Source of the DNA: CBDFHV01 sp965247705
Lineage (GTDB): Bacteria > Pseudomonadota > Alphaproteobacteria > Rhodospirillales > CAMCUA01
Direction of reading: 5' to 3'
Length of the DNA: 51,857 bases
Assembly (NCBI GenBank): GCA_965247705.1
Contig: CBDFHV010000003.1
Span: forward strand, 1-51,857
Shown here in pieces: positions 27,057 to 35,298 of this stretch. The notes below the pieces were generated by a model. That model was given only the letters and a program-made list of their open reading frames with translations, did not search any database and was not told where the DNA came from. How positions within the stretch are numbered: the first letter of the stretch is position 1; the number at the start of each line of letters is the position of its first letter. Position numbers and translations under genes: made by a program.

Positions 27057-27331
27057 TGCCTCCTCCTAGAGCCTGAATCGGCCCAATCGGGGTTCAGTCG
27101 AACAGCCGGCTCATTTGGTACTGCGTGTCCCAATTTGCCGAAGGGACTTTGGACCGCCTCCCGCGGAGTACGGAACTCCGCCTCCGTTTATTTTCGCGAC
27201 TCATGTCGCTTGGAAGGCAGCGTCTCAGCTTACGCAGCGAGCCAGCCTTCGCTCTTCAAGACGAGCATGGTATCAATCCCTCGGCTCGCAGGTCAATAGC
27301 ACTCGCCGTTGGGCGTTGGCGGCCGAGCAAG

Positions 27332-28234
27332 TCACCGGCCGTCTGCCGCTTGATCCCGCTGTTCGTCGCGAAAGATGTAGAGGCCGCTCGCGCAGACAAT
27401 GGTGGCGCCGAGAACGGTCCAGAAGTCGGGGAGTTGGGAAAACACGAGAAACCCGTAAAGGGTTGCCCAGATGAGGCCCGTGTACGCAAAGGACGCGACC
27501 GTCGCCGCCGGCGCCGCCTCATACGCCTTTATCAGGGTGAACTGGGAAACGAGGCTCAACAGCCCCAGCGCGACCATGAGTCCCCAATCTTCGGGCCGTG
27601 GCGCCAACCAAAAGAAGGGAACCACGGCGCTGACCACCACGGTTCCCACCAAGGGGGTGTAGACCACGGTGGTGAGCGTCGGCTCGGTGCGGCCCAGGAT
27701 TCGGGTCGCGATCTCGAAGAGGGCCTGAAGGGAAACCGCTGTCAAAGGCACGATCACGACCAGCCGCAGCACGTCGGCGCCGGGGCGAATCACCACCAGG
27801 ACCGCCGCGAACCCGATCGCCACCGCGAGCCACCGACGGAAGCTCACGCGTTCGCCCAGGAGCGGTGCCGAGAAGGCCGTAATCAGAAGGGGCGACATGT
27901 GCAGCACCGCGCTGGCGTCGGCCAAAGGCATGATGTGGAGCGTCGTGAAGTAGAGCGTCGAAACGCAAATCATGAGAACGGAGCGCGCCAGCTGCAAGCC
28001 CGGCCGCTTGGTCGCCATGGCCGCCGGCAGGCGTCGTCGAAGCAGGAGCACGAGAAAAAGGGCATAGAAGGTAAAACGCGCCCACACCACCTGCGGGATG
28101 GCGTAGTCTTCGGCAAGGTACTTGGCAATCACGTTGGTCGTGGCGAACAAGAGCATGGTGAGCAGCATCCAGAGGATGCCGCGCTGGCTCGCGGAAAGAC
28201 GCTTGAAGAAGGAGCTAAGTGTCGTCATGTCCAT
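27332..28234 (-). CDS. DMT-superfamily (EamA) permease
   Basis: 300 residues with ten predicted spans in two EamA repeats, the usual size. The start is ATG 28234 or ATG 28228 (the protein begins MDMTTLSS). The open frame extends to 28462, but that extra part reads through the relic of an amidohydrolase and is not part of this protein. Conserved features are LLFATTNVIAKYLAED, LYFTTLHIMPLADASAVLHMSPL and LLGERVSFRRWLAVAIGFAAV. The family exports or imports amino acids, nucleosides and other metabolites. The substrate here is unknown. It lies 275 bp upstream of dctP on the same strand, and that gap holds no recognised gene. Confidence 0.9.
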   Translation of the reverse strand: MDMTTLSSFFKRLSASQRGILWMLLTMLLFATTNVIAKYLAEDYAIPQVVWARFTFYALFLVLLLRRRLPAAMATKRPGLQLARSVLMICVSTLYFTTLHIMPLADASAVLHMSPLLITAFSAPLLGERVSFRRWLAVAIGFAAVLVVIRPGADVLRLVVIVPLTAVSLQALFEIATRILGRTEPTLTTVVYTPLVGTVVVSAVVPFFWLAPRPEDWGLMVALGLLSLVSQFTLIKAYEAAPAATVASFAYTGLIWATLYGFLVFSQLPDFWTVLGATIVCASGLYIFRDEQRDQAADGR

Positions 28235-28329
28235 GCGCCGCAAGGTATGCGTAAGTGTCCCAGCGTAGCGGAGGGCCCGTGTCGAAGGAAGCGGGATGCC
28301 ATCCTCCGACGAACACCGGGGCCGGCCCG

Positions 28330-28505
28330 TCGCCGGCGTAGGCAGGCAGGCCAGAAAACACGGCTCGTACAGCGGGTAGAAGTGCATCCCCTGGTCCTGG
28401 GCGCCGACGCACACGGTGGCGCGGATGCCGGCTTCGTCGCAGGCGCGGAGCGAGGCTCGCATCTCGTCTTCATAGGCGCCGCTTCCGTAGGTGACGTTGG
28501 CGTGA
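28330..28505 (-). pseudogene. Relic of an amidohydrolase gene
   Basis: On the minus strand one frame gives TNHANVTYGSGAYEDEMRAS followed by LRACDEAGIRATVCVGAQDQ. This resembles the part of TRZ/ATZ-type amidohydrolases between the N-terminal metal motif and the next strand. The frame shifts near 28345 (another frame then gives YAGDGPAPVFVGGWHPASF), and the metal-binding His and Asp regions are missing. The fragment lies between the SDR and DMT genes, so an amidohydrolase was probably once part of this locus. The family match is by eye. Confidence 0.45.
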
Positions 28506-28556
28506 TTCGTGGGCTTTGCTCGAACGGTGGATCGAGGACCGATCGGTCTGACCGCC

Positions 28557-29315
28557 TCAGACGCCGCGGGTCAGGCCGCCGTCGACAAGGATGCTCTGTC
28601 CGGTGATGTAGCCGGCGTCGGGGGACAAGAGGAAGGCCGCCGTTTTGGCCACTTCCGCCAAGGTGCACGGCCGGCCCAGGGGGACCGCCCGGCGCAGCAT
28701 CTCCGACTGCGGATGATTGTTCTCGACGAATCCAGGAAGGATGTTGTTCATGCGAATGCCGGCGCGTCCGTACCGGTCGGCGTAAAGCTTGGTGAACCCA
28801 CCGAGGGCCATCCGAAGGCAAGCTTCCAGCGGAATCTTGCTACTCGGCTCCCGCGCCTTGAAGCTGGACACGTTTAGGATGGCGCCACCCCCCTGGCGTT
28901 CCATCACCGGCGTCACCAGGCGGGCCATGCGCATCGCGTGTAAGACCATCATGTCGAGCGCGAAGTGCCAGTCGGCGTCGGTGAACTCAAGAAATTCATA
29001 CCTCTCAATGTCATCGGGATCATAGCCCGGTCCTTTGGAAACGGGGCTCCGACCGGGAACATGGCCGGTGTTGTTGAACACCGCGTCGATTCGCCCGTAG
29101 GCATCGAGCGCCGTCTCGACGAGCCTCTCGAGATCGGTTGTGTCCATCACCGAGCCAGTGACGCCGATTCCGCCCAGCTCGTTCGCCAGTTCGACCGCCG
29201 AGCCCGACGGTGACAAGAGCACGACCCGGTGACCTCGCGCGGCGAGTTCCCGTGCGCAGGCGGCACCGATGCCCCGCCCCGCCGCCGTGATGATCGCAAC
29301 CGGCGCTTCCGACAT
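28557..29315 (-). CDS. Short-chain dehydrogenase/reductase-family protein lacking the YxxxK motif
   Basis: 252 residues with the SDR fold. ITAAGRGIGAACA forms the dinucleotide-binding loop (TGxxxGIG type), FNNTGHVPG is the NNAG equivalent (about residue 83), and LNVSSFKAREP carries the catalytic-region Ser (about 150). The C-terminal PDAGYITGQSILVDGGL is typical. Where classical enzymes have YxxxK, this protein reads PLEACLRMALGG, so both the catalytic Tyr and Lys are missing. A similar divergent subgroup of SDRs is known in Proteobacteria, and its reaction is unclear. It is the first gene of the minus-strand series and is divergent from the cupin gene. Confidence 0.85.
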   Translation of the reverse strand: MSEAPVAIITAAGRGIGAACARELAARGHRVVLLSPSGSAVELANELGGIGVTGSVMDTTDLERLVETALDAYGRIDAVFNNTGHVPGRSPVSKGPGYDPDDIERYEFLEFTDADWHFALDMMVLHAMRMARLVTPVMERQGGGAILNVSSFKAREPSSKIPLEACLRMALGGFTKLYADRYGRAGIRMNNILPGFVENNHPQSEMLRRAVPLGRPCTLAEVAKTAAFLLSPDAGYITGQSILVDGGLTRGV

Positions 29316-29704
29316 GCCGATGATTTCCTAGGGTTTCCGCGCCGCCCGTCTCGAGGGCCGGCGGGCACGTGTCTTCGAGGACGTCCGCGCCCGCCACGAT
29401 GCACTCGATGACGGGTTCGATTATCGATGCCGTACCGGTCCTCCATCGCATGGACTTGACATAATCGAGAACCTTCTGTCTAGATCAGCAAACGTTTATT
29501 TATATTCTACAACGTCGCGGGAGGAAATTCGCACCAGGAAGCGCAACGGCAGGGCGCCCACAGCCATCGGATGCCTGCTCCATAGGGGGCTTGTCAAGCT
29601 TGCCGAAAATTGGAGCGCGCTCAAGGCACGCTTCCGGCGACGCAGTCTCGTGCAATCTCGATCACCGAGTATCACCTTAGGCTCAGCCACTGGAGATTGG
29701 AGCG
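29316..29704. other. Divergent intergenic region between the SDR and cupin genes
   Basis: 389 bp with no gene recognised. It holds the candidate plus-strand promoter at 29456-29484 and an AT-rich stretch at 29485-29515. It must also contain the promoter for the minus-strand series. Confidence 0.5.
29456..29484 (+). promoter_or_regulatory. Candidate sigma-70 promoter toward the cupin gene
   Basis: A perfect TTGACA at 29456-29461, a 17-bp spacer and TCTAGA at 29479-29484 as a weak -10. The cupin gene starts 220 bp downstream, so a long leader is implied. Confidence 0.35.
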
Positions 29705-30106
29705 ATGTCTGAAAAAAATCCGCGACATCTTGAACGTACCAAGCACTATTTCATCCACGCCGACGACATCAAGGGAGAACCCATCCTGACGGTCGAAAAC
29801 GTCAAGGTCGACTCCGAAATTGCTCCAGTGGTCAAGGTGGCGGTCGTCACCGACCGGTTCCTGTGCACCGAGGTGAAGCGTGTCAAGGGCCATATCGACC
29901 CGGTTCACAAGCACATGGACCACGAGTCCATCAACTATCTGGTGAGCGGCAAGATGCGCGTCGTCATCGACGACCAGGAATTCATTGCTACGCCCGGCGC
30001 TTACTGGGTCCAACCCATCGGCGTCGATCACTATGCCGAGATCCTCGAGGACAGCGTCAACCTGGAGCTCAAGATGCCTCCGACGAGGACCTGGAACCTG
30101 GAGTGA
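29705..30106 (+). CDS. Small single-domain cupin
   Basis: 133 residues, with TTGGAG a few bases before the ATG. The cupin barrel covers about residues 60-125: GHIDPVHKHMDHESINYLVSG supplies metal-binding His residues and a Glu, and the second motif GAYWVQPIGVDHYAE supplies another His. The N-terminal ERTKHYFIHADDI block recurs in the truncated paralogue at 30230. The role is unknown; small cupins often act as isomerases, lyases or sensors. It starts the plus-strand group that includes the truncated cupin and the interrupted hydrolase. Confidence 0.85.
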   Translation: MSEKNPRHLERTKHYFIHADDIKGEPILTVENVKVDSEIAPVVKVAVVTDRFLCTEVKRVKGHIDPVHKHMDHESINYLVSGKMRVVIDDQEFIATPGAYWVQPIGVDHYAEILEDSVNLELKMPPTRTWNLE

Positions 30107-30229
30107 TCCACGCCGGGCTGCGGTGAAGCCCGGGGGCAGCCCCGCGGCACGTCCCCCGGGCGAGGGAAGCACAGCGGGATCTTCTCGATCCGTGACACCC
30201 GAACGATCGACCCTTGGAGCTTCGAGCCA

Positions 30230-30385
30230 TGCCTGACAATGGCCCGCGGTATATTGAACGCACCAAGCATTACTTCATCCATGCGGACGACATCGAAGCG
30301 GAGCCCATCCTTTCCGTCGAAGGCCCTAAAGAAGTCTCGACATTTCGGGGGGTGGGAGACGATGCCGCAGATCAGCATCGGTGAC
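30230..30385 (+). pseudogene. Truncated cupin paralogue (51 codons)
   Basis: The ATG at 30230 follows a TTGGAG-containing site and encodes PRYIERTKHYFIHADDI, then EAEPILSVEG. This matches residues 5-31 of the intact cupin (29705-30106) closely. After about residue 33 the similarity ends and the frame runs into the start of the hydrolase gene, stopping at 30385. The cupin fold itself is missing. It may survive as a leader peptide coupled to the hydrolase, whose ATG at 30362 lies inside it, or it may simply be decaying. Confidence 0.7.
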
Positions 30386-31094
30386 GCCGAGCTTTATTAC
30401 GAGATCCACGGCAGCGGGGATCCCTTGCTGCTGGTGACGGGACTAGGTGGGAACGCCTCGTTCTGGGCCTTGCAGGTTCCAAAGTTCGCCAAGGATTTCA
30501 AGGTCGTGGTCTACGACCATCGGGGCTCCGGGCAGAGCACCATGTCGCCGATCGCATACAGCGTCGATCAGATGACGGCCGACGTGGTGGCACTGATGGA
30601 CGCCCTGGAGATCGAAAGGGCCCATTTCGTCGGTCACTCGCTCGGCGGCGCCATGGCACAGGTCATGGGCATCGAACACCCCGAGCGCCTGCGCAGCCTG
30701 GTGGTCAGCTCCAGTTGGACGACGGCGGATCCCTATACTCGGCGCATCTTTGAAGTGCGCCGGCGCATCCTCGAGGACAGCGGGGTGGACTCCTATTTCC
30801 GCTCGGCGACGCTCTACCTCTACCCGTGTCGGTACATCGCCGACAACTTCGACGCGATAAGGGACGCCGAGGAAATGATGATCGCCAACGCGCCACCCGT
30901 CGCGGTAATCAAGAGCAAGATCGAGGCGGTGCTCGCCTTCGACCGCACCGGCGATCTCGGCCGAATCGCGATCCCGACAATGGTCGACTGCGCACGGGAC
31001 GACATCATCACGCCGCCCTATTATTCCGAGGAGCTGGCACGGTTCATCCCTGGCGCGATATTGGCGATTCATGACGACGGCGCACATTTCACGC
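30362..31094 (+). pseudogene. Alpha/beta hydrolase gene, 5' part, interrupted by an IS21-family element
   Basis: The ATG at 30362 has GGGAG upstream. The fragment encodes 244 residues of an alpha/beta hydrolase of the 3-oxoadipate enol-lactonase-like type. It has LLLVTGLGGNASFW (oxyanion region), YDHRGSGQS, the nucleophile elbow VGHSLGGAMAQ (Ser about residue 99), the acid Asp in CARDDIITP and the His in DDGAHFT. The IS21-family element enters right after that His. The remaining 21 codons are at 33696-33760. Removing the element and one copy of the TTTCACGC duplication restores GAHFTPSTVPDTYYRQVHEF in frame, so the ancestral gene was intact. Confidence 0.92.
31087..31094 (+). repeat. 8-bp target duplication of the IS21-family element, left copy
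   Basis: TTTCACGC directly abuts the left end of the element and recurs at 33688-33695 next to its right end. Confidence 0.9.
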
Positions 31095-31199
31095 TGCGCA
31101 TTCCGACGAAAGCGGCCACTGATTCCGATTTAATCCGGCCACTTTGGCCGGGGGTCGAATTTGGCGTCGTGATCGTCGCCGTTGGGTGCTCCCTTGATG

Positions 31200-31975
31200 T
31201 CATTTTCGTTCGGCGTGGTCAAGGTCGTTGGCGTTGAAGTTTTCGGCGATAGTCTTTCGCATGGATGGCCCGTCGAGGTTGATCCTGTGCGCGTTGTGGA
31301 CGATACGGTCGAGGATGGCGTCGGCGAATGTAGGTTCGCCGATGACGTCGTGCCATTTGTCGACGGGCAGTTGGCTGGTGATCAGGATGGCGGCGTTTTG
31401 GTATCGGTCCTCGACGATTTCCATGAGGTCGCGTCGCTGATCGGCGCTGAGGCGGTCGGGTTCCCAATCGTCGAGGATGAGGAGATTGGCCTTGGTGAGA
31501 GCACGGAACAGGCGGGGGTAGCGTCCGTCGGCGCGCCCTGTTTCGAGCTCGGCGAACATCCTGGGAACGCGCTTGTAGAGAACGGAGAAGTCGTCGCGGC
31601 AGGCCTTCTGGCCGAGCGCGCAGGCGAGCCATGATTTGCCGACGCCGCAAGGACCAGTGACGATCAGGTTCTGTTTGCCGGCGATCCATTTGCCGCGCGC
31701 CAGTTGCTGGAAGAGGGCTTTGTCGAGGCGTCGGGAAGCCCGGTAATCGACATCCTCGATACAGGCCTCTGGGATGGCGCAGGCGGGCGTTGCGGAGCCT
31801 GTAGGTCAGTCGCCGGTCGTCGCGTTCGGCTTCCTCGCGGGTCGAGCAGCAAGGCCAGCCATTGGCCATGGTCGAGTTCGCCGGCCTGGGGATTGTCGTT
31901 GAGCTCGGCGAAAGCGCGGGCCATGCCGTGCAGCTTGAGATGCCTGAGTTGGTCGAGGGTGGGATGTTGCAGCAT
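31200..31975 (-). pseudogene. istB: IstB-type helper ATPase gene with two frameshifts
   Basis: IstB is the AAA-type ATPase that assists IS21 transposition. The start ATG at 31975 has GAGGAG upstream and the first frame gives MLQHPTLDQLRHLKLHGMAR. Near 31835 the frame shifts: an extra C in GACCCGCGAG leads from LLLD into REEAERDDRRLTYRLRNARL. A second shift near 31768 (an extra base in CATCCCAGAG) leads into EACIEDVDYRAS and the Walker A motif GPCGVGKS. The Walker B motif reads LLILDDW. Both shifts are single-base gains in C-rich runs. A sequencing error is possible but two in one short gene make real decay likely. Confidence 0.85.
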
Positions 31976-31999
31976 GATGTCTCCTCAGTGGAAGTCCAG

Positions 32000-33517
32000 T
32001 TAATGGAAGTGGTGCGGGCCGCGGATGTTGGAGTGATCGATCGCCGGTCCGTCCGTGGCCTGTCGCGGTGCGCGGCGCTCGAGATTGTTCTTGAGGATGG
32101 AAGCGAGAGAGGAATAGGACGTGGCGCCGATCTCCAGGGCCCGTTCGCAGGCCGCCTCCAGCCGTTCGCCGCCATGGGTCTTGGCGAGGCGGAGGATGCC
32201 GATACAGGAGCGGAAGCCCTGTTCGGGATGGGGTTTGGCGCGCAGGATGACGTCGATCAGGATCCCGGTATGGGGCCCGTTGGCGGCGGCCCGGCTTCGG
32301 ATGCGTTCCGGGGTCCAATTGGCATGGCGGCGGTGTGAGGAGGGCATATGCTCGGCCACGGTGGTGTGGCGCCGGTTCCCGGAACCGCGCATGTGGGCGG
32401 CGACGCGCTTACCCTTATGGAAGACCTCGACGGTGCGGTCCGTGATCCGGATCCAGAGCTTCTGTTTGGCCAGGGCGTGGGGCACCGAGTAATAGTGCTT
32501 GGCGGCCTCGACATGGTAGTCGAGACCGGCGCGGCGCTGCTTCCATTCGGCGTATTGGTAGGGTTGGCCAGGCAACGGCTTCAGCGCCGGTTGGTCGAGC
32601 GCCTCGAACAATTGCCGGCGGGACGCGCCGAGATGCTTTGTCCGGCGCGCGTTGAGATCGTCCAACAGCTCGCCGATGGCCTGGTTCAGTTCCGCGAGGC
32701 TGAAGAAACGGCGATTTCGCAGGCGGGCCAGGATCCAGCGTTCGACGACCTGGACGCCGACTTCCACTTTCGCTTTGTCGCGTGGTTTGCGCGGCCGCGT
32801 CGGCACGATGGCGGTGTCGTAATGGGCCGCCATGCCGGCGTAAGTTCGGTTGATCTCGGGATCGTACAGGCAGGCCTTGACGACGCCGGATTTGAGATTG
32901 TCCGGTACGACCTGTCGGGGCACCCCGCCGAAATAGGCGAAGGCGCGGCTGTGCGAGCCGATCCAATCGGGCAGCGCCTGCGTCCAGGTCGCCTCGGCAT
33001 AGGTGTAGCTGGAGGCGCCCAGGGTGGCGACGAAGATCTGGGCCGTGCGAACCTCGCCGGTGAGGCCGTCGATCACGTCCGCCCTGGCGCCGGCGTAATC
33101 GACGAACAGCTTGTCGCCGGCGACATGGGTCTGGCCGCATGGTCGGGGGCGAGCCGGCCGGCGCCAATCCCGGTAGAGATCGCAGAACCGGCTGTAGCCG
33201 TAACCGTCGCGATGAACGGCGCGGTATTCCTCCCACAAGAGCGACAGGGTCACGCCGGGCCGCTTCAACTCGCGATGCAGCAGCGGCCAGTCGGGAAGCG
33301 CCCGGCGATCGGGCGAAAGCACCGGCGGCGGCGCGAATAGCAGCCGTTCCAGCGCCTCGTCCGAAAGCCCCTCGGGCAGCGGCCAGGCCAGGCCTGCGCG
33401 GCGCGCCCGGCGGAGATAATCGCCGACCGCCGTGCGGCCGATGTTCAAACCGACGGAAATCCGCCGCTTCGACAATCCGACGGCATGCAGCCGTAGAACG
33501 TCGTGTATTTTACGCAT
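32000..33517 (-). CDS. istA: IstA transposase of the IS21-family element
   Basis: About 505 residues from the ATG at 33517, which follows GGGAGAGATT. The open frame extends 24 codons further without support. The N-terminal helix-turn-helix (MRKIHDVLRLHAVGLSKRRIS) recognises the element ends. The rve-type catalytic core carries VDYAGARADV, VVPDNLKSGV and DKAKVEVGVQVVE, giving the D, D and E residues. A C-terminal beta-barrel region contains YSVPHALAKQKLWIRIT. The gene looks complete, and istB follows 24 bp downstream. Confidence 0.93.
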   Translation of the reverse strand: MRKIHDVLRLHAVGLSKRRISVGLNIGRTAVGDYLRRARRAGLAWPLPEGLSDEALERLLFAPPPVLSPDRRALPDWPLLHRELKRPGVTLSLLWEEYRAVHRDGYGYSRFCDLYRDWRRPARPRPCGQTHVAGDKLFVDYAGARADVIDGLTGEVRTAQIFVATLGASSYTYAEATWTQALPDWIGSHSRAFAYFGGVPRQVVPDNLKSGVVKACLYDPEINRTYAGMAAHYDTAIVPTRPRKPRDKAKVEVGVQVVERWILARLRNRRFFSLAELNQAIGELLDDLNARRTKHLGASRRQLFEALDQPALKPLPGQPYQYAEWKQRRAGLDYHVEAAKHYYSVPHALAKQKLWIRITDRTVEVFHKGKRVAAHMRGSGNRRHTTVAEHMPSSHRRHANWTPERIRSRAAANGPHTGILIDVILRAKPHPEQGFRSCIGILRLAKTHGGERLEAACERALEIGATSYSSLASILKNNLERRAPRQATDGPAIDHSNIRGPHHFH

Positions 33518-33687
33518 GGGCAATCTCTCCCGGGGCATCCTCGCTCCTCTCGAAAAGGCGCGAAGGTAGCCCCTGTCAGGATCACCCAACGAACGCGATC
33601 ACAACTCCAACCCGACTGGCCGTTTTGCCTCGGAATCGGTGGCCGGATTAAATCGGAATCAGTGGCCGCTTTGCCTCGGAATGCGCA

Positions 33688-33760
33688 TTTCACGCCGAGT
33701 ACGGTGCCCGATACCTATTATAGACAAGTGCATGAATTCATCAAGAGTTGCGCCTGTTGA
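33688..33760 (+). pseudogene. Alpha/beta hydrolase gene, 3' part
   Basis: Starts with the second TTTCACGC copy and continues the hydrolase frame as PSTVPDTYYRQVHEFIKSCA to a TGA at 33758-33760. The IS1595-family element begins four bases after this stop; its 8-bp duplication includes the stop codon. Confidence 0.9.
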
Positions 33761-33776
33761 ATGCTTGCCTATCCGG

Positions 33777-33902
33777 TTAACGCCCATGACCGCTACATGT
33801 AGGGTGCCGCCACTCTCCCGAGTAAAGCTCGACATAGGTTGGAGCAGAGGTGTCGCCCGCGATGCCGAGCAATGAGCGGAAGGCGTTGAACGTGTAGAAC
33901 CG
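33777..33902 (-). pseudogene. IS1595-family transposase, 3' part
   Basis: Encodes RFYTFNAFRSLLGIAGDTSA and the end of the transposase, finishing in CSGHGR and a TAA at 33779-33777. It joins in frame to the 5' part at 35299 once the IS256-family element and one CCTGTTGAA copy are removed, giving the typical FNRRFYTFNAF sequence. The rebuilt protein has 339 residues. Confidence 0.9.
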
Positions 33903-33911
33903 CCTGTTGAA

Positions 33912-35298
33912 GAGCTATAGCTGAATCTTGTGTACGGCGTTGGAAAGAGGGCGGCGTATCCTGGTGATTGTTGCAGTCACCACTTGACCTAAGCCAAGGA
34001 AGGATACGCCATGGAAGAGAATACCGTTGTTGCCTTTCGGAACCCATCGAATTTTCAGGATGACCCGTTGACGGAAGTCCTACGAGCTGGGGCGCGTGAG
34101 TTGCTGGCTCAAGCCGTGGAAGCTGAAGTTGCCGAGTTTCTGGAAGGTCATGCGACGCTGGTTGATGACCGGGGCCGTCGCCGGATTGTACGCAATGGCC
34201 ACTTGCCGGAACGGCTGATACAGACCGGGATCGGCCCGGTGGACGTGCGTCAGCCGCGTGTCCGGGATCGGAGAGCCGGCGAGGGTGCCGGCGCCATCCG
34301 GTTCACGTCGGCGATCCTGCCGCGCTATCTGCGCCGCACCAAGAGCCTGGAGGATTTGCTGCCGTGGCTATACTTGAGGGGCATCTCCAGCGGCGATTTC
34401 TCGGAAGCGTTGGCGGCGTTGCTGGGGGCACAGGCCCCGGGTCTGTCGGCCTCCACGATCGGGCGACTGAAGGAAGTTTGGCAAGACGAGATGGAGCGCT
34501 GGCAACGGCGTGATTTATCGGCCAAGCGCTACGTCTACTTCTGGGTCGACGGCATCTATTTTGGCGCCCGCCTGGAAGAGGAGAAGCAATGCATCCTGGT
34601 TATCATCGGCGCCACGGATCACGGAACCAAGGAGTTGATCGCCATCACCGACGGCTACCGCGAGAGCGAACAATCCTGGCGCGAGGTGCTGCTCGATCTC
34701 AAGCGGCGTGGTCTCGGCATCGGCCCGGAACTGGTGACCGGCGATGGCGCGCTCGGCTTCTGGAAGGCGCTCCGCCAAGTCTACGGGGCCGCCCGCGAGC
34801 AGCGCTGCTGGGTGCATAAGACGGGCAATATCTTGAACAAGCTACCCAAGGGTCTGCAGAACAAGGCCAAGGGTCACTTGCAGGATATCTGGATGGCCGA
34901 AACCAGGAAGGACGCGGAGACCGCCTTCGACTTCTTCCTGGAAGCCTACGGACCGAAGTACGAAAAGGCCACGGCCTGCCTGGCCAAGGACCGGGACGCC
35001 TTGCTGAGCTTCTACGACTTCCCCGCCGAGCATTGGAAGCATGTGCGGACGACGAACCCCATCGAGAGCACCTTCGCCACGGTTCGCCTTCGCACCTATC
35101 GGACCAAGGGTTGCCTGTCACGCAAGACGGCGATGGCCATGGTCTTCAAGCTTTGCCAGGGGGCCAGCAAGAAATGGCGGAGGCTCAATGGATCAGATCA
35201 GTTCGCCGAGATCATTCGAGGCGTCAAATTCGTGAATGGAGAACGCCAGGATCGCGCCGCCGCATGACAAACCCATACACAACTTTTGACAATAGCTC
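33912..35298 (+). mobile_element. IS256-family insertion sequence nested in the IS1595-family element
   Basis: The ends are imperfect inverted repeats: GAGCTATAGCTGAATCTTGT on the left, and GAGCTATTGTCAAAAGTTGT read inward from the right, both followed by GTA and G-rich sequence. The 9-bp duplication CCTGTTGAA directly flanks it (33903-33911 and 35299-35307). One transposase gene fills it. The nesting order shows that it arrived after the IS1595-family element. Confidence 0.93.
34011..35267 (+). CDS. IS256-family (Mutator-type) transposase
   Basis: 418 residues, complete, with AAGGA upstream of the ATG. The catalytic motifs are WVDGIYFGAR (first Asp), VTGDGALGFWKAL (second Asp) and TTNPIESTFATVR (Glu), with the conserved CWVHKTGNILNKLPK between the second Asp and the Glu. 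Family members move by a copy-out-paste-in circular intermediate. No frameshift or stop interrupts it, so this copy is probably active. Confidence 0.95.
   Translation: MEENTVVAFRNPSNFQDDPLTEVLRAGARELLAQAVEAEVAEFLEGHATLVDDRGRRRIVRNGHLPERLIQTGIGPVDVRQPRVRDRRAGEGAGAIRFTSAILPRYLRRTKSLEDLLPWLYLRGISSGDFSEALAALLGAQAPGLSASTIGRLKEVWQDEMERWQRRDLSAKRYVYFWVDGIYFGARLEEEKQCILVIIGATDHGTKELIAITDGYRESEQSWREVLLDLKRRGLGIGPELVTGDGALGFWKALRQVYGAAREQRCWVHKTGNILNKLPKGLQNKAKGHLQDIWMAETRKDAETAFDFFLEAYGPKYEKATACLAKDRDALLSFYDFPAEHWKHVRTTNPIESTFATVRLRTYRTKGCLSRKTAMAMVFKLCQGASKKWRRLNGSDQFAEIIRGVKFVNGERQDRAAA

Larger units (their letters stand above)
31095..33687 (-). mobile_element. IS21-family insertion sequence
   Basis: The ends are long inverted repeats. 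The left end reads TGCGCATTCCGACGAAAGCG and the right end, read inward, TGCGCATTCCGAGGCAAAGC. Both continue into GGCCACTGATTCCGATTTAA and a further shared stretch, about 48 bp in all. Both ends begin with TG, as in IS21. It carries istA and istB on the minus strand and is flanked by an 8-bp duplication. The insertion looks fairly recent, because both the duplication and the interrupted gene are still readable. istB has two frameshifts, so this copy may no longer move by itself. Confidence 0.93.
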
